Shown one piece after another: positions 8,167 through 15,606 of a stretch of 18,942 nt of DNA. The DNA comes from an uncultured Collinsella sp. GTDB taxonomy: Bacteria > Actinomycetota > Coriobacteriia > Coriobacteriales > Coriobacteriaceae. The number at the start of each line of letters is the position of its first letter. The stretch's first letter is position 1. A program made the position numbers and the translations under genes. Under the pieces are notes generated by a model. The model was not told the origin of the DNA. It saw nothing but the letters and a program-made list of their open reading frames with translations, and made no database searches. The stretch lies in NCBI GenBank assembly GCA_900549065.1, contig URNC01000022.1:1-18942 (forward strand), in the 5' to 3' direction.

Positions 8167-8190
8167 GGCCGCTCCCGTGGGGCGGCCTTT
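8167..8190 (+). terminator. Candidate intrinsic terminator after the ABC importer operon
   Basis: Stem GGCCGC (8167-8172) pairs with GCGGCC (8182-8187) across a 9-nt loop and is followed by only three T. The weak T-tract means readthrough into the M20 peptidase gene is likely. Confidence 0.5.
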
Positions 8191-8213
8191 GTCGTCACAA
8201 TCGAAAGGATATC

Positions 8214-9641
8214 ATGGCCGAGGTTTGGCGCTTCTTTGCGCATGAGGACGATTTTGCCGATATAGACGAGGCCGGCGCGTGCGAACGCCTGGGCCGCGTG
8301 CTGTCGTTTCCGACCGTCTCGAGCATGGATGCCGAGGCAGTGAACTGGCAACCCTTCGACGACCTGCGCGCCTATATGCAGCAGGCCTGGCCGCGCGTGT
8401 TTGCGGCGGGCAAGGTCGAGCTTATCGACCATTCGCTGCTGGTGGCGCTTGCCGGCAGCGATCCGGCCCTTAAGCCCGTTATGCTCATGGGTCACATGGA
8501 CGTGGTCCCCGTGGTGCCGGGTACCGAGGCCGACTGGACGCACGCCCCCTTTAGCGGGCACGTGGACGACACCTACATCTGGGGCCGCGGCGCGATCGAC
8601 ATGAAGGACCAGGTCGCAGGCATTCTCGAGGCTGTCGAGTATGCGCTGGCGCACGGTTGGCAGCACGAGCGCACGCTGCTCCTGGCCTTTGGCCAGGACG
8701 AGGAGACGACGCAGTACGGCGCAGGCGCCATCGGTCGCACGCTCGAGGAGCGCGGCATTGAGCTTGAGTACCTGATCGACGAGGGCGACTACCGCATCGT
8801 TCCGGCTGCCGAGTACGGCGCAGGTGAGGGCTGGCTTATGCATGCCGATCTTGCCGAGAAGGGCTATGCCGATATCGTGCTCAAGACGAAGAGCGAAGGC
8901 GGGCATTCTTCCAATCCTTACGGTGGCACGTCGCTCGAAGTGCTCAGCCGCGCTATTGCCGCGATCTGCGATATCGAGTGGCCGGCGCGTGTGACCGATC
9001 TGCTTGCCGCGCAGCTCGTCGAGCTGGGGCTTTATACCGCAGACGAGATTGCTACCAGCAAGGATGCCATCGTGTGCGCCTGCCTCGCCAGCAAAAAGCT
9101 GTACCCGCTCGTGACCACCACCTGCGCGCCCACGCAAATCGAAGGCGGCAGTGCCGGTGCCAACGTAATGCCGCAGGATATGTGGGCCAATATCAACTTC
9201 CGCATGCTCGAGGGTACGAGCGTGGCCGATGTCGTGGCCTGCTGCCGCGAGGCCGTTGCCACCGCCGGGCTCGCTGGCCGAGTCGAGGTCGAGCTGGGCC
9301 CCGGCAGCTCCGAGCCCTCGCCGTCCCCGCGCGTGGGTGGCCCGGGGCTCGAGGCCGTCCGTGCCATCGCCGCCCGCTATTTCCGTGATCCCAAGGGGGC
9401 GGAGGAAAACGGATCGTCTGCGGTGGGCCAAGAGCCGATTAGCATCGTGCCATCGACCGTGATTGGTGCAACCGATGCCGCCAACTACCAGCGCATTTGC
9501 CACGAGTGCATCCGCTTCTCCGCCTTTGTGGTCGACGATGACGAATGCGACCGCGGCGTCCACGGCACCAACGAGCGCATCGCCCGTCGCGCCTACCTCC
9601 AAGGTATCCGCTTCCTCATCGCCCTGCTCCGCACGCTCTAG
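8214..9641 (+). CDS. M20 family metallopeptidase
   Basis: A 475-residue di-zinc peptidase of family M20, near the carboxypeptidase S / PM20D1 group in motif layout. Metal ligands and catalytic residues are visible: GHMDVVP (His94, Asp96 as base-adjacent Asp), GRGAIDMKDQ (Asp129), GQDEE (Glu163-164), a dimerisation-domain segment SEGGHSSNPYGG, and a C-terminal GVHGTNE that supplies the last His. Expected activity is release of an amino acid from a short peptide or N-acyl amino acid in the cytoplasm. Position next to an amino-acid importer suggests use of imported peptides or derivatives. The start is the ATG at 8214 with GAAAGGAT upstream. The frame stays open back to 7863, but that part is the ABC ATPase gene read out of frame. 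Confidence 0.93.
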   Translation: MAEVWRFFAHEDDFADIDEAGACERLGRVLSFPTVSSMDAEAVNWQPFDDLRAYMQQAWPRVFAAGKVELIDHSLLVALAGSDPALKPVMLMGHMDVVPVVPGTEADWTHAPFSGHVDDTYIWGRGAIDMKDQVAGILEAVEYALAHGWQHERTLLLAFGQDEETTQYGAGAIGRTLEERGIELEYLIDEGDYRIVPAAEYGAGEGWLMHADLAEKGYADIVLKTKSEGGHSSNPYGGTSLEVLSRAIAAICDIEWPARVTDLLAAQLVELGLYTADEIATSKDAIVCACLASKKLYPLVTTTCAPTQIEGGSAGANVMPQDMWANINFRMLEGTSVADVVACCREAVATAGLAGRVEVELGPGSSEPSPSPRVGGPGLEAVRAIAARYFRDPKGAEENGSSAVGQEPISIVPSTVIGATDAANYQRICHECIRFSAFVVDDDECDRGVHGTNERIARRAYLQGIRFLIALLRTL

Positions 9642-9642
9642 A

Positions 9643-9673
9643 AGGTGGCAAAGGGGCTGAGCCTTTGTCGCAT
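9643..9673. repeat. Degenerate TGTGACAAAGGGAC-family dyad (copy 3)
   Basis: Begins directly after the M20 peptidase stop. Arms of about 9 nt (TGGCAAAGG and CCTTTGTCG) surround a GGCTGA centre. Its right half runs into the left flanking repeat of the pilus island. Confidence 0.6.
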
Positions 9674-9695
9674 CCCATGCGGGTTATATGCAGGT
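9666..9695. repeat. Left flanking repeat of the pilus island (putative att-like site)
   Basis: Thirty bases that match 17636-17665 at 27 positions, in the same orientation. The first ten (TGTCGCATCC) belong to the general dyad family. The specific part is CCATGCGGGTTATATGCAGG plus one T, found elsewhere in the window only at the right edge. Together the two copies enclose the recombinase, the pilus operon and the DUF4143 relic. A shared promoter element (TTATAT) is the main alternative. Confidence 0.55.
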
Positions 9696-9820
9696 TTTGC
9701 TCGCGCGAACAAGGTGCGCGGCGGTGCATTGACCTGCCGGCCTGTTCCAAACTGTAAATCGTCACGGTGGTAACGGCTTGGATGGCCGTTCCCTGCCTTT
9801 ACAGCAAGGAGGAAGCAGAC

Positions 9821-10480
9821 ATGGTAGATACATCGGGCCTCACCGCCCGGCGTTGCTCTGGAGTGGTATACGGCTATGCGCGCGTCTCGTCGCGCGACCA
9901 GAACCTTGATAGGCAGATCGACGCGCTAAAGGGTTTTCCAGTGGCAGACAAGAACATATTTGAGGATAAGGCGAGCGGCAAGGATTTTGATCGTCCGGGG
10001 TACCGAAGGCTCCTGCGCCGTCTTCGGCAGGGCGACGTGCTTGTTATAAAAAGCATCGATAGGCTCGGTCGCAACTACAACGAGATCCTCGATGAATGGC
10101 GTGAGCTCACGCAGAATAAGCGAGTGGCGATTGTGGTGCTGGACATGCCGTTGCTCGATACGCGGGGCTCTCGCGGTGACGTGACGGACAGGTTCATTGC
10201 GGACATGATTCTGCAGCTCCTAAGCTATGTTGCCCAGGTGGAGCGCGAGAACACGAGGCAGCGCCAGGCGGAGGGCATTGCGGCGGCGAGAGCGCGTGGC
10301 GTGAAGTTTGGACGGCCGCGCATTGAACAGCCCGAGAGCTACCCCAAGGTGCGCGATGCATACTGGGAGGGATGCATTACGCGTCGAGAGGCTGCCAGTC
10401 AGCTTGGGGTGTGCGTCCGCACCTTTGACCTGTGGGTTAAGCGCGACGTCGCTCTTCGGGAGGAACGTGGTCACGGCTAG
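9821..10480 (+). CDS. Serine site-specific recombinase (resolvase/invertase family)
   Basis: A 219-residue small serine recombinase. The catalytic domain begins YGYARVSSRDQNLDRQ, where Ser23 corresponds to gamma-delta resolvase Ser10 and Arg21 to Arg8. Arginines of the IDRLGR motif (79-84) complete the active site. The E-helix region VERENTRQRQAEGIAAARARG leads to a C-terminal helix-turn-helix, ITRREAASQLGVCVRTFDLWV (186-206). Size and layout fit Tn3-type resolvases and Hin/Gin-type invertases, not large serine integrases. The start is the ATG at 9821 behind a consensus AAGGAGG; the frame extends to 9767 without a ribosome site. It lies directly upstream of a pilus operon and 135 bp before a 26-bp dyad that could be its target. 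Confidence 0.92.
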   Translation: MVDTSGLTARRCSGVVYGYARVSSRDQNLDRQIDALKGFPVADKNIFEDKASGKDFDRPGYRRLLRRLRQGDVLVIKSIDRLGRNYNEILDEWRELTQNKRVAIVVLDMPLLDTRGSRGDVTDRFIADMILQLLSYVAQVERENTRQRQAEGIAAARARGVKFGRPRIEQPESYPKVRDAYWEGCITRREAASQLGVCVRTFDLWVKRDVALREERGHG

Positions 10481-10614
10481 CTGGGAATGGCCGAGCGTAG
10501 ATAAGAAGAATCGAAAACGTTGCCGCGTGAGCAAAAGGGGGAGACGTGAAATATGTAGGCAGCACGCATCTGTGTACGTTCAGATATACAAATGACTCCG
10601 AATACCGAAAATGT

Positions 10615-10640
10615 GCGCAAAAACGTAGACGTTTTTGCGC
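10615..10640. repeat. 26-bp perfect dyad, candidate serine-recombinase crossover site
   Basis: Arms GCGCAAAAACGT (10615-10626) and ACGTTTTTGCGC (10629-10640) flank a 2-bp core, AG. The 12+2+12 layout and the internal CAAAAAC resemble Hin-type hix sites, whose half-sites carry the same heptamer and where strands are cut at the central dinucleotide. No T-tract follows on the plus strand, so it is a poor terminator. Only one full copy is seen in the window. Confidence 0.6.
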
Positions 10641-10725
10641 TGCCAAAAATCTCTTTGAAGTCTCCCTAATGGCTTTCAAGTAACGCAATAGCATCCTTTA
10701 AAACTACATACATTTCATTATCATA

Positions 10726-10770
10726 TCCTCGCAAGAAATGTCTACTTATTTACACACCTAATTGCGAGGA
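10726..10770. repeat. 9-bp inverted repeat, possible operator
   Basis: TCCTCGCAA (10726-10734) and TTGCGAGGA (10762-10770) are exact complements 27 bp apart, immediately after the weak TATCAT hexamer. It could be a regulator site or an mRNA leader stem. Confidence 0.4.
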
Positions 10771-10908
10771 GCATCTCTGTCTGAGGATTCGGCTGTGTTG
10801 GGTGACGAAGGGGCCGTTTGCAGCAGGAGACAACGGCGTAGTTCTTCGCAAAATGTCGGAATGCGGCGAGGGCGCGTTGAAGGCAAGAACCTCGGAGGAG
10901 AGCGACAA

Positions 10909-13593
10909 ATGAAGCGCATGAACACAGCAGGCCACTTGAGGCGGGCGAGGAAGTTTGGTCACGGCGCGTGCGCTGTTGCTGCGGCCGTGATGCTCGTCCT
11001 GGTTGCAATCTCTTTCCCGTCTAAAGCCCTTCAGGCGTTTGGTGAAACTGTTGCGTCTCCCACCGCCGAAGAGCAGGCGACGGGTCAGGGCTCGCAGGGA
11101 ACTTCCGCTCATATCGACGGTGGCGCGAGCACTGGCGGTTCAAACGACGATGATGGGTCCACGTCTCAAGAATCGCCTTCGGTGAGTTTGGCGGCTGCAA
11201 TGCCTCTGGGCTACCGGGCTAATCCGCAGCTGATTCCGAATATGCCTTCGACAAGCAGCGATGTTCACGTGAAGCTGTTTAATTACAAGCTGGATCAGGT
11301 GAATTACGACAATGGAGGGCTTCGTCCGTTTTGTTTTGGAAATATTGGACAAGATGGCGGTCCAAATCACTGGACAGGGGTTGGCGGAGGCTTGTACCAA
11401 GGAATTGTCGCATACAGCTTGGGCGACAATGGCTATCCCACGCTTAACAATAATGGCGGATCCCTTGGCTATCTGTTTGGAGAGGTTAACGCTGCTGGCG
11501 TGACGAAGGTAAATAGCGGAAGCGACGTCGACGGACTTCTCTTTTACGACTCGCAGACGGGTCGATATGCGTTCGACAGCAAGACTAATTGGGCTGAGTA
11601 TAACAATAGTACCGGCAAATTCGATGTATATGACAGTGGAAGGTTTCCTGAGGGTCTGGTTAGGTACCTGGGTGCTTTCATGCCGTTCAATCATTTGTCT
11701 AAGGACAAGAACAACTACAGTAGTAATGAAGGTTACAAGCTTGCCGAGGGTGATGACTACTACTTTGGCATGGAGGTCAGCACAGAGTTTTTGATGCCGA
11801 AAGACGGTGTGCTGCCGGGCACCAATGAGCCCATGACTTTCGATTTCGAAGGCGATGACGACGTCTGGGTCTATATAGACGGCAAGCTTGTGCTCGATTT
11901 GGGCGGCATCCACGACAACTACGGCGGAACGATTAACTTTCAGACGGGCGCTATCTCATATTCCGAAGGCGCGCGAGGCAGCCATAAAAACGAGAGCCTA
12001 CCATCGCATCTGAGCCAAGTTTTTGGTTCTAACTGGCAAGATGCCTATAAGACACACACGCTCAAAATGTTTTATCTTGAGCGCGGCGCGGGCGGCTCAA
12101 ACTGCAAGGTTGCGTTTAACCTGCTTACCATCCCCGAGGGGACCATCAGCATCGCGAAGCAGATCACCGACCTGAGTGGCGGAGATGTAGGCGATTTCGC
12201 AAACGCCGAGTTCACGATGCAGGTGTCGACTGCCGACGAGGAGGGCGGCGAGTACGCCCTGTATGCGAATCTTCCTTATGAGGTATATAAGATTGACACT
12301 AATCTCGAAAATTCAAAGCCGATTCGTACAGGGGACACTAACGGTAACGGTCAATTTACGCTTAAGAACGGCGAGTTCGCTCGATTGATGGGTGAAGTCA
12401 AGCATGAAGGCGAAACAGAGTCTCATGCAATTAACAAGGCGATGTACTACAGAGTCGTCGAGCTTGCGGCCGATGGCTATGACAAAAACGACTACACCTT
12501 CAATGTTGCCGATGTCGAATATAAAGCTGAGAAGGAAGGCCAGATAGGCGCGTCTGCTCCCATTGGTGTTGACGGGCACTCGTACGTGACGGTCAACAAT
12601 AAGTTCAAGCACGGTGAGGACTACTACACCTTTATTGCCCGCAAGTACATGGCCGATTCAGGCAATTCGACGGATGAGTTCAAGATCCGAATCTTGAACA
12701 ACGAGAATACTGCCTATACCGGTACGTTCTATTGCCAGAATCTCGATGGCGAATTCGTAACCTTCGCGGGTAAGCCGACGGATCAGAATGGCGCGAAGAG
12801 CTTCACGGCGGACGACGGCACCATCACCCTCAAGGCGAATATGCAAGCGGTTTTGCTGGGGCAAGCACCGGGTACGAGTTACAAGGTGGTTGAGGAATCG
12901 CCGGGCGGCAACTACGAGGCTCCTAAGTACTACGTGAGGACGGATAGCTCGAATGCTACGCATGAGTCTCCCATCGTAACCGTGGATAAGAATAGCCCGA
13001 ATCAGGTCATTACCGTCGAGAACACGCTGAAGACGTCGAGCATCGCCATCGGCAAGGAGGTTGCGGGCGACGCTGCAGATACGACGCAGCATTACACGTT
13101 CGAGCTCGTGTCGGAAGGTCTGAACGGTTCGTTCGACGTGGAATATCAGAACGCCGAGCCAAGCGAAACGACGAATCATCCCGCAAAGATAAGATTTAAA
13201 GATGGCCTTGCGACACTCAAGCTTAAGCACGGCGAGACGGCCACGATTAACGGTTTGGCCATTGGCAGGACGGTCAATGTGGGCGAGGCCGACTTGAGCA
13301 TGAACGTTTCGCGCGTAACGCCTACGGTGGATGGAGTCCCGAAGCCTGACCTTACCCTGACTTCGCAGGATGGAAGCCAATACACCTCCCAGGTCGATGT
13401 AGCGATTGATAAGGACGGGACAAAGGTCGTTTTCACCAACACGGTCAAATTCGCTCCCGTTACCGGGTTCCTGGTTAACTCCGCGCCCATGATTGGCCTC
13501 CTTGCGGTGGCACTCATCGGCGGAAGCATACTGGCGGCGACCGAGGGCAAGCGTGCCTTCGGAAAGCATGGTGGGCATGGTTGGAAGGAGTAA
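10909..13593 (+). CDS. Pilus tip adhesin: fibro-slime domain plus isopeptide (Spy0128-like) domains
   Basis: An 894-residue cell-wall-anchored surface protein. Layout: long signal peptide (about 1-44); a low-complexity Ser/Gly/Asp linker (45-92); a fibro-slime / PA14-like domain (about 120-410) with the segments DGLLFYD, YYFGMEV and the acidic core GDDDVWVYIDGKLVLDLGG; then three beta-sandwich domains (about 411-566, 567-707, 708-846). Each beta domain shows a candidate Lys-Glu-Asn isopeptide triad: K417/E519/N563, K579/E662/N705, K716/E793/N844. The C-terminus has sorting motif FAPVTG (848-853), a hydrophobic stretch and a basic tail. It is first in the pilus operon and the largest, which fits the adhesive tip. 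Start: ATG 10909, with GGAGGA upstream. Codon use is AT-richer than in the housekeeping genes. The ligand is unknown. Confidence 0.88.
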   Translation: MKRMNTAGHLRRARKFGHGACAVAAAVMLVLVAISFPSKALQAFGETVASPTAEEQATGQGSQGTSAHIDGGASTGGSNDDDGSTSQESPSVSLAAAMPLGYRANPQLIPNMPSTSSDVHVKLFNYKLDQVNYDNGGLRPFCFGNIGQDGGPNHWTGVGGGLYQGIVAYSLGDNGYPTLNNNGGSLGYLFGEVNAAGVTKVNSGSDVDGLLFYDSQTGRYAFDSKTNWAEYNNSTGKFDVYDSGRFPEGLVRYLGAFMPFNHLSKDKNNYSSNEGYKLAEGDDYYFGMEVSTEFLMPKDGVLPGTNEPMTFDFEGDDDVWVYIDGKLVLDLGGIHDNYGGTINFQTGAISYSEGARGSHKNESLPSHLSQVFGSNWQDAYKTHTLKMFYLERGAGGSNCKVAFNLLTIPEGTISIAKQITDLSGGDVGDFANAEFTMQVSTADEEGGEYALYANLPYEVYKIDTNLENSKPIRTGDTNGNGQFTLKNGEFARLMGEVKHEGETESHAINKAMYYRVVELAADGYDKNDYTFNVADVEYKAEKEGQIGASAPIGVDGHSYVTVNNKFKHGEDYYTFIARKYMADSGNSTDEFKIRILNNENTAYTGTFYCQNLDGEFVTFAGKPTDQNGAKSFTADDGTITLKANMQAVLLGQAPGTSYKVVEESPGGNYEAPKYYVRTDSSNATHESPIVTVDKNSPNQVITVENTLKTSSIAIGKEVAGDAADTTQHYTFELVSEGLNGSFDVEYQNAEPSETTNHPAKIRFKDGLATLKLKHGETATINGLAIGRTVNVGEADLSMNVSRVTPTVDGVPKPDLTLTSQDGSQYTSQVDVAIDKDGTKVVFTNTVKFAPVTGFLVNSAPMIGLLAVALIGGSILAATEGKRAFGKHGGHGWKE

Positions 13594-13972
13594 ATCACGG
13601 CAACACGTGAAGAAACCCCTGCAGGACGAGCCGGTTTCGCTCCAGCTGATTGCCAGCAAGCTCGATCGGCTCGTATGGCGCAAGCGCCTGTGGGGTGTGG
13701 ACGAGCGGCAGGTGTGGCATGTGGTGAAGCGGATGGACGAAATGTACCGTCAACTCTACCGCGAACAGCAGGTCCGCTACGAAGTGCTTTTGGCCGAAGC
13801 ACGGGGCGAGTCGATGCCGGCGGCAGCCGGGTCTCCGACACCGCAGCCGCCGGTACCGCAACCGCCGCAGTCGCCTCAGGCGGCTCCGGCAACGCCGGTG
13901 ACGCCGGTGACGGCGCCCAACCCGTACGCGGCGCAACCTCGACCAGCGGGGTCGCGCTTCCGGAAGGGGTGA
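13568..13972 (+). CDS. Small helical, proline-rich protein of the pilus operon (unrecognised)
   Basis: A protein of about 134 residues that I do not recognise. Residues 22-80 are charged and helix-forming (KLDRLVWRKRLWGVDERQVW, then VVKRMDEMYRQLYREQQ). Residues 84-130 are rich in Pro, Ala and Gln (PTPQPPVPQPPQSP). It has no signal peptide or membrane segment, so it is probably cytoplasmic. The GVDERQVWHVV...MYRQLYREQ pattern faintly recalls the DivIVA N-terminus; this is only a suggestion. The start is uncertain: ATG 13568, ATG 13577 and GTG 13607 are all possible, and none has a well-spaced ribosome site, so coupling to the tip gene is likely. Its TGA overlaps the GTG of the next gene, which argues that it is really translated. 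Confidence 0.65.
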   Translation: MVGMVGRSKSRQHVKKPLQDEPVSLQLIASKLDRLVWRKRLWGVDERQVWHVVKRMDEMYRQLYREQQVRYEVLLAEARGESMPAAAGSPTPQPPVPQPPQSPQAAPATPVTPVTAPNPYAAQPRPAGSRFRKG

Positions 13973-14511
13973 GCGACTCGCCGGTTGCCGCTGTGGCCGA
14001 GCGGCGCATGTGCCGGGTTGACGCCTGGCGCACGTTGCGCAGGGCCGCGGCTCGAGCCGCGGCGTTCGCTGCGGCGGCGGTCGCGCTGTTCACCTGGGTC
14101 TTTGGGCTCGTGGTGGTGCAGGGCGACGGTATGGAGCCCGCATCGGGCGACGGCGACGTCGCGCTGATGTACCGGCTCGACAGCCAACTGGCTGTGGACG
14201 ACCTTGTGGTCTACCGCGGTCGGTCGGGCGAGGAGCTGGTGGGCCGTGTGGTGGCCCTGCCGGGTGACACCGTGCAGATCACCGATGACGGGACGGTCAT
14301 GCTCAACGGAGCGGACCAGCCCGACATGAACGGCCAGAAGGCGCCGCCGAGCGAGAGCGGTCCTGAGTACCCGCTTGTGCTGGGGGAAGGAGAGTATTTC
14401 GTGCTTGGCGACAACCGGTCATCGGCGGTCGACTCGCGCGAGATGGGTGCGATTGGTATCAACGAAGTCGAGGGGAAGGTCATAGCACTGCTGAGGCTTC
14501 GAGGAATATAG
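13969..14511 (+). CDS. Signal-peptidase-I-like protein lacking the Ser/Lys dyad (SipA-like pilus factor)
   Basis: A 180-residue membrane protein of the type I signal peptidase fold: basic N-terminus, one membrane segment (about 28-50), then boxes QGDGMEP (51-57), VGRVVALPGD (91-100) and LGDNRSSAVDSR (146-157). In active enzymes the first box has Ser before Met and the second has Lys before Arg. Here these are Gly54 and Gly92, so it should not cleave peptides. The pilus-locus protein SipA/LepA of Streptococcus pyogenes also lacks both residues and is needed for pilus polymerisation, and it lies at the same operon position. A chaperone-like role in pilus assembly is therefore likely. The start is the GTG at 13969, sharing bases with the upstream TGA. 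The frame is open to 13675, but that part is the upstream gene out of frame. Confidence 0.85.
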   Translation: MSDSPVAAVAERRMCRVDAWRTLRRAAARAAAFAAAAVALFTWVFGLVVVQGDGMEPASGDGDVALMYRLDSQLAVDDLVVYRGRSGEELVGRVVALPGDTVQITDDGTVMLNGADQPDMNGQKAPPSESGPEYPLVLGEGEYFVLGDNRSSAVDSREMGAIGINEVEGKVIALLRLRGI

Positions 14512-14555
14512 CAACGTTTGGCAAGTTATAGCCATTTCAAGGAAAGGACTACGAC

Positions 14556-15605
14556 ATGATGAAGCAAATGAACACGATCAAGCGCGGCGCAGCCGTTGCC
14601 ATCATGGCCGGCCTGATGGGTCTCGCGCCCGTCGCCGCCAATGCCGCGATGATCACCAACCTGCCGGAGATCAACAAGACCTACGAGGTTGCTTCTTCTA
14701 CGCAGTACAACAAGGACGAGGTTTTCAAGTTTGTTGTCGAGTACTCGAAGTATGACGCTGCTGGTTCCTCCTATACGGGTGAGGTCAAGGTCAACGATAA
14801 GGCTATCAAGATTGGCAACGCTCAGGATGTCACCATTGCCGCCAAGAATATGACTGCCGCTAACAACACATACACCGGCAAGGCTTCCTTCCTGAACGGT
14901 TACGACTTTACTCAGCCTGGTGTATATGAGTTCAAGGTCACTGAGACCGCCGGCGAGAATCATAATATCGCTTACAACGTTGGCAACAAGACGTACGTGG
15001 TGAAGATTGTTGTTCATCGTACCGATGATGGCCAGGTTGTTGTCAAGGATGTGCTGTTTGTTGATAAGGGGGCGGGCGAGAAGGCTTCCAACGTTGCGTT
15101 CACCAACGGTGCTGCTGGCCACACGACGAATCAGAATCAGCTGACCGTTGATAAGAAGGTTTCTGGTACTGCGGCCAACACGGAGGACCCCTTCACCTTT
15201 ACGCTTACGATCACTGGTAAGGCGACCGGCTCCTACGATGTCGTTGACCAAGGTGGGGCTTCTTTGGGCACGGTGACCGTTGGTAATCCGGCTAAGTTCA
15301 CCCTTAAGCATGGCCAGTCCTTCGCCGTCGTGAACCTTCCCATCGGTGCTTCCTACACCGTGACCGAGTTGGCAAACAACTACGATGACACGCTGATTAA
15401 CGGCAAGAAGGACGATGATCGTTCTATTACCGGCACCATTAACGAGGAGAATAACGCCGTTCACTACGTGAACGAGAAGGGCTTCGCTCCCCAGACCGGT
15501 ATCACCATGAACGCCCTTCCGTTCGTCGGCATTGCTGTTGTTGCCGTTGCTGGTGGTGCCACGCTCGTAATTAGCCGTAAGCGTCGCTCTGGCGAGGAGT
15601 TCTAG
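14556..15605 (+). CDS. Major pilin, FctA/Spy0128-like, with two isopeptide domains
   Basis: A 349-residue backbone pilin. The signal peptide ends at about ANA (residue 30). Domain 1 has a candidate triad K41 (EINKTYE), E130 (KVTETAG) and N184 (VAFTNG); domain 2 has K200 or K201 (LTVDKKVSG), E271 (YTVTELA) and N306 (HYVNEKG). These fit the self-formed Lys-Asn bonds of Spy0128. Sorting motif FAPQTG (310-315) is followed by a hydrophobic segment and RKRR. By position relative to N184, K171 or K176 are candidates for the inter-subunit linking lysine. Start ATG 14556 with AAGGAAAGG upstream. Codon choice (many GTT, GCT, AAG) differs from that of the flanking genes, as expected for a highly expressed surface protein. 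Confidence 0.92.
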   Translation: MMKQMNTIKRGAAVAIMAGLMGLAPVAANAAMITNLPEINKTYEVASSTQYNKDEVFKFVVEYSKYDAAGSSYTGEVKVNDKAIKIGNAQDVTIAAKNMTAANNTYTGKASFLNGYDFTQPGVYEFKVTETAGENHNIAYNVGNKTYVVKIVVHRTDDGQVVVKDVLFVDKGAGEKASNVAFTNGAAGHTTNQNQLTVDKKVSGTAANTEDPFTFTLTITGKATGSYDVVDQGGASLGTVTVGNPAKFTLKHGQSFAVVNLPIGASYTVTELANNYDDTLINGKKDDDRSITGTINEENNAVHYVNEKGFAPQTGITMNALPFVGIAVVAVAGGATLVISRKRRSGEEF

Positions 15606-15606
15606 G

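Larger units (their letters stand above)
10481..10908 (+). other. 428-bp intergenic region upstream of the pilus operon
   Basis: No gene is supported here. The centre (about 10580-10760) is clearly AT-richer than its surroundings. It holds the 26-bp dyad at 10615-10640 and the inverted repeat at 10726/10762. A weak promoter-like pair (TTTAAA, then TATCAT 16 bp later, about 10698-10725) lies just before the second. The last 140 bp would be an untranslated leader; I recognise no riboswitch in it. The reading frame of the tip pilin is open back to 10762, but no start with a ribosome site occurs before 10909. Confidence 0.6.

Noticed and set aside
7863..8213. N-terminal extension of the M20 peptidase frame
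   Set aside because: It reads the ABC ATPase gene in another frame, and the ATG at 8214 has its own ribosome site.
8124..9602. 492-codon open frame on the minus strand opposite the M20 peptidase
   Set aside because: It is a GC-rich shadow: no recognisable family, Arg/His/Ala-rich composition, and the plus-strand frame carries all M20 metal-ligand motifs.
10615..10640. Intrinsic terminator for the recombinase gene
   Set aside because: No T-tract follows on the plus strand, and the T-run lies inside the stem; a binding or crossover site fits better.
10762..10908. 49-residue N-terminal extension of the tip adhesin from a TTG
   Set aside because: It would bury the signal peptide behind a charged segment; ATG 10909 has GGAGGA upstream.
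10771..10908. Riboswitch in the pilus leader (for example cyclic-di-GMP type)
   Set aside because: I could not find the conserved core of any class I know; only ordinary GC-rich sequence is seen.
13675..13968. Long N-terminal region of the signal-peptidase-like protein
   Set aside because: This part has no domain signal and overlaps the small helical gene, whose TGA shares bases with the GTG at 13969.
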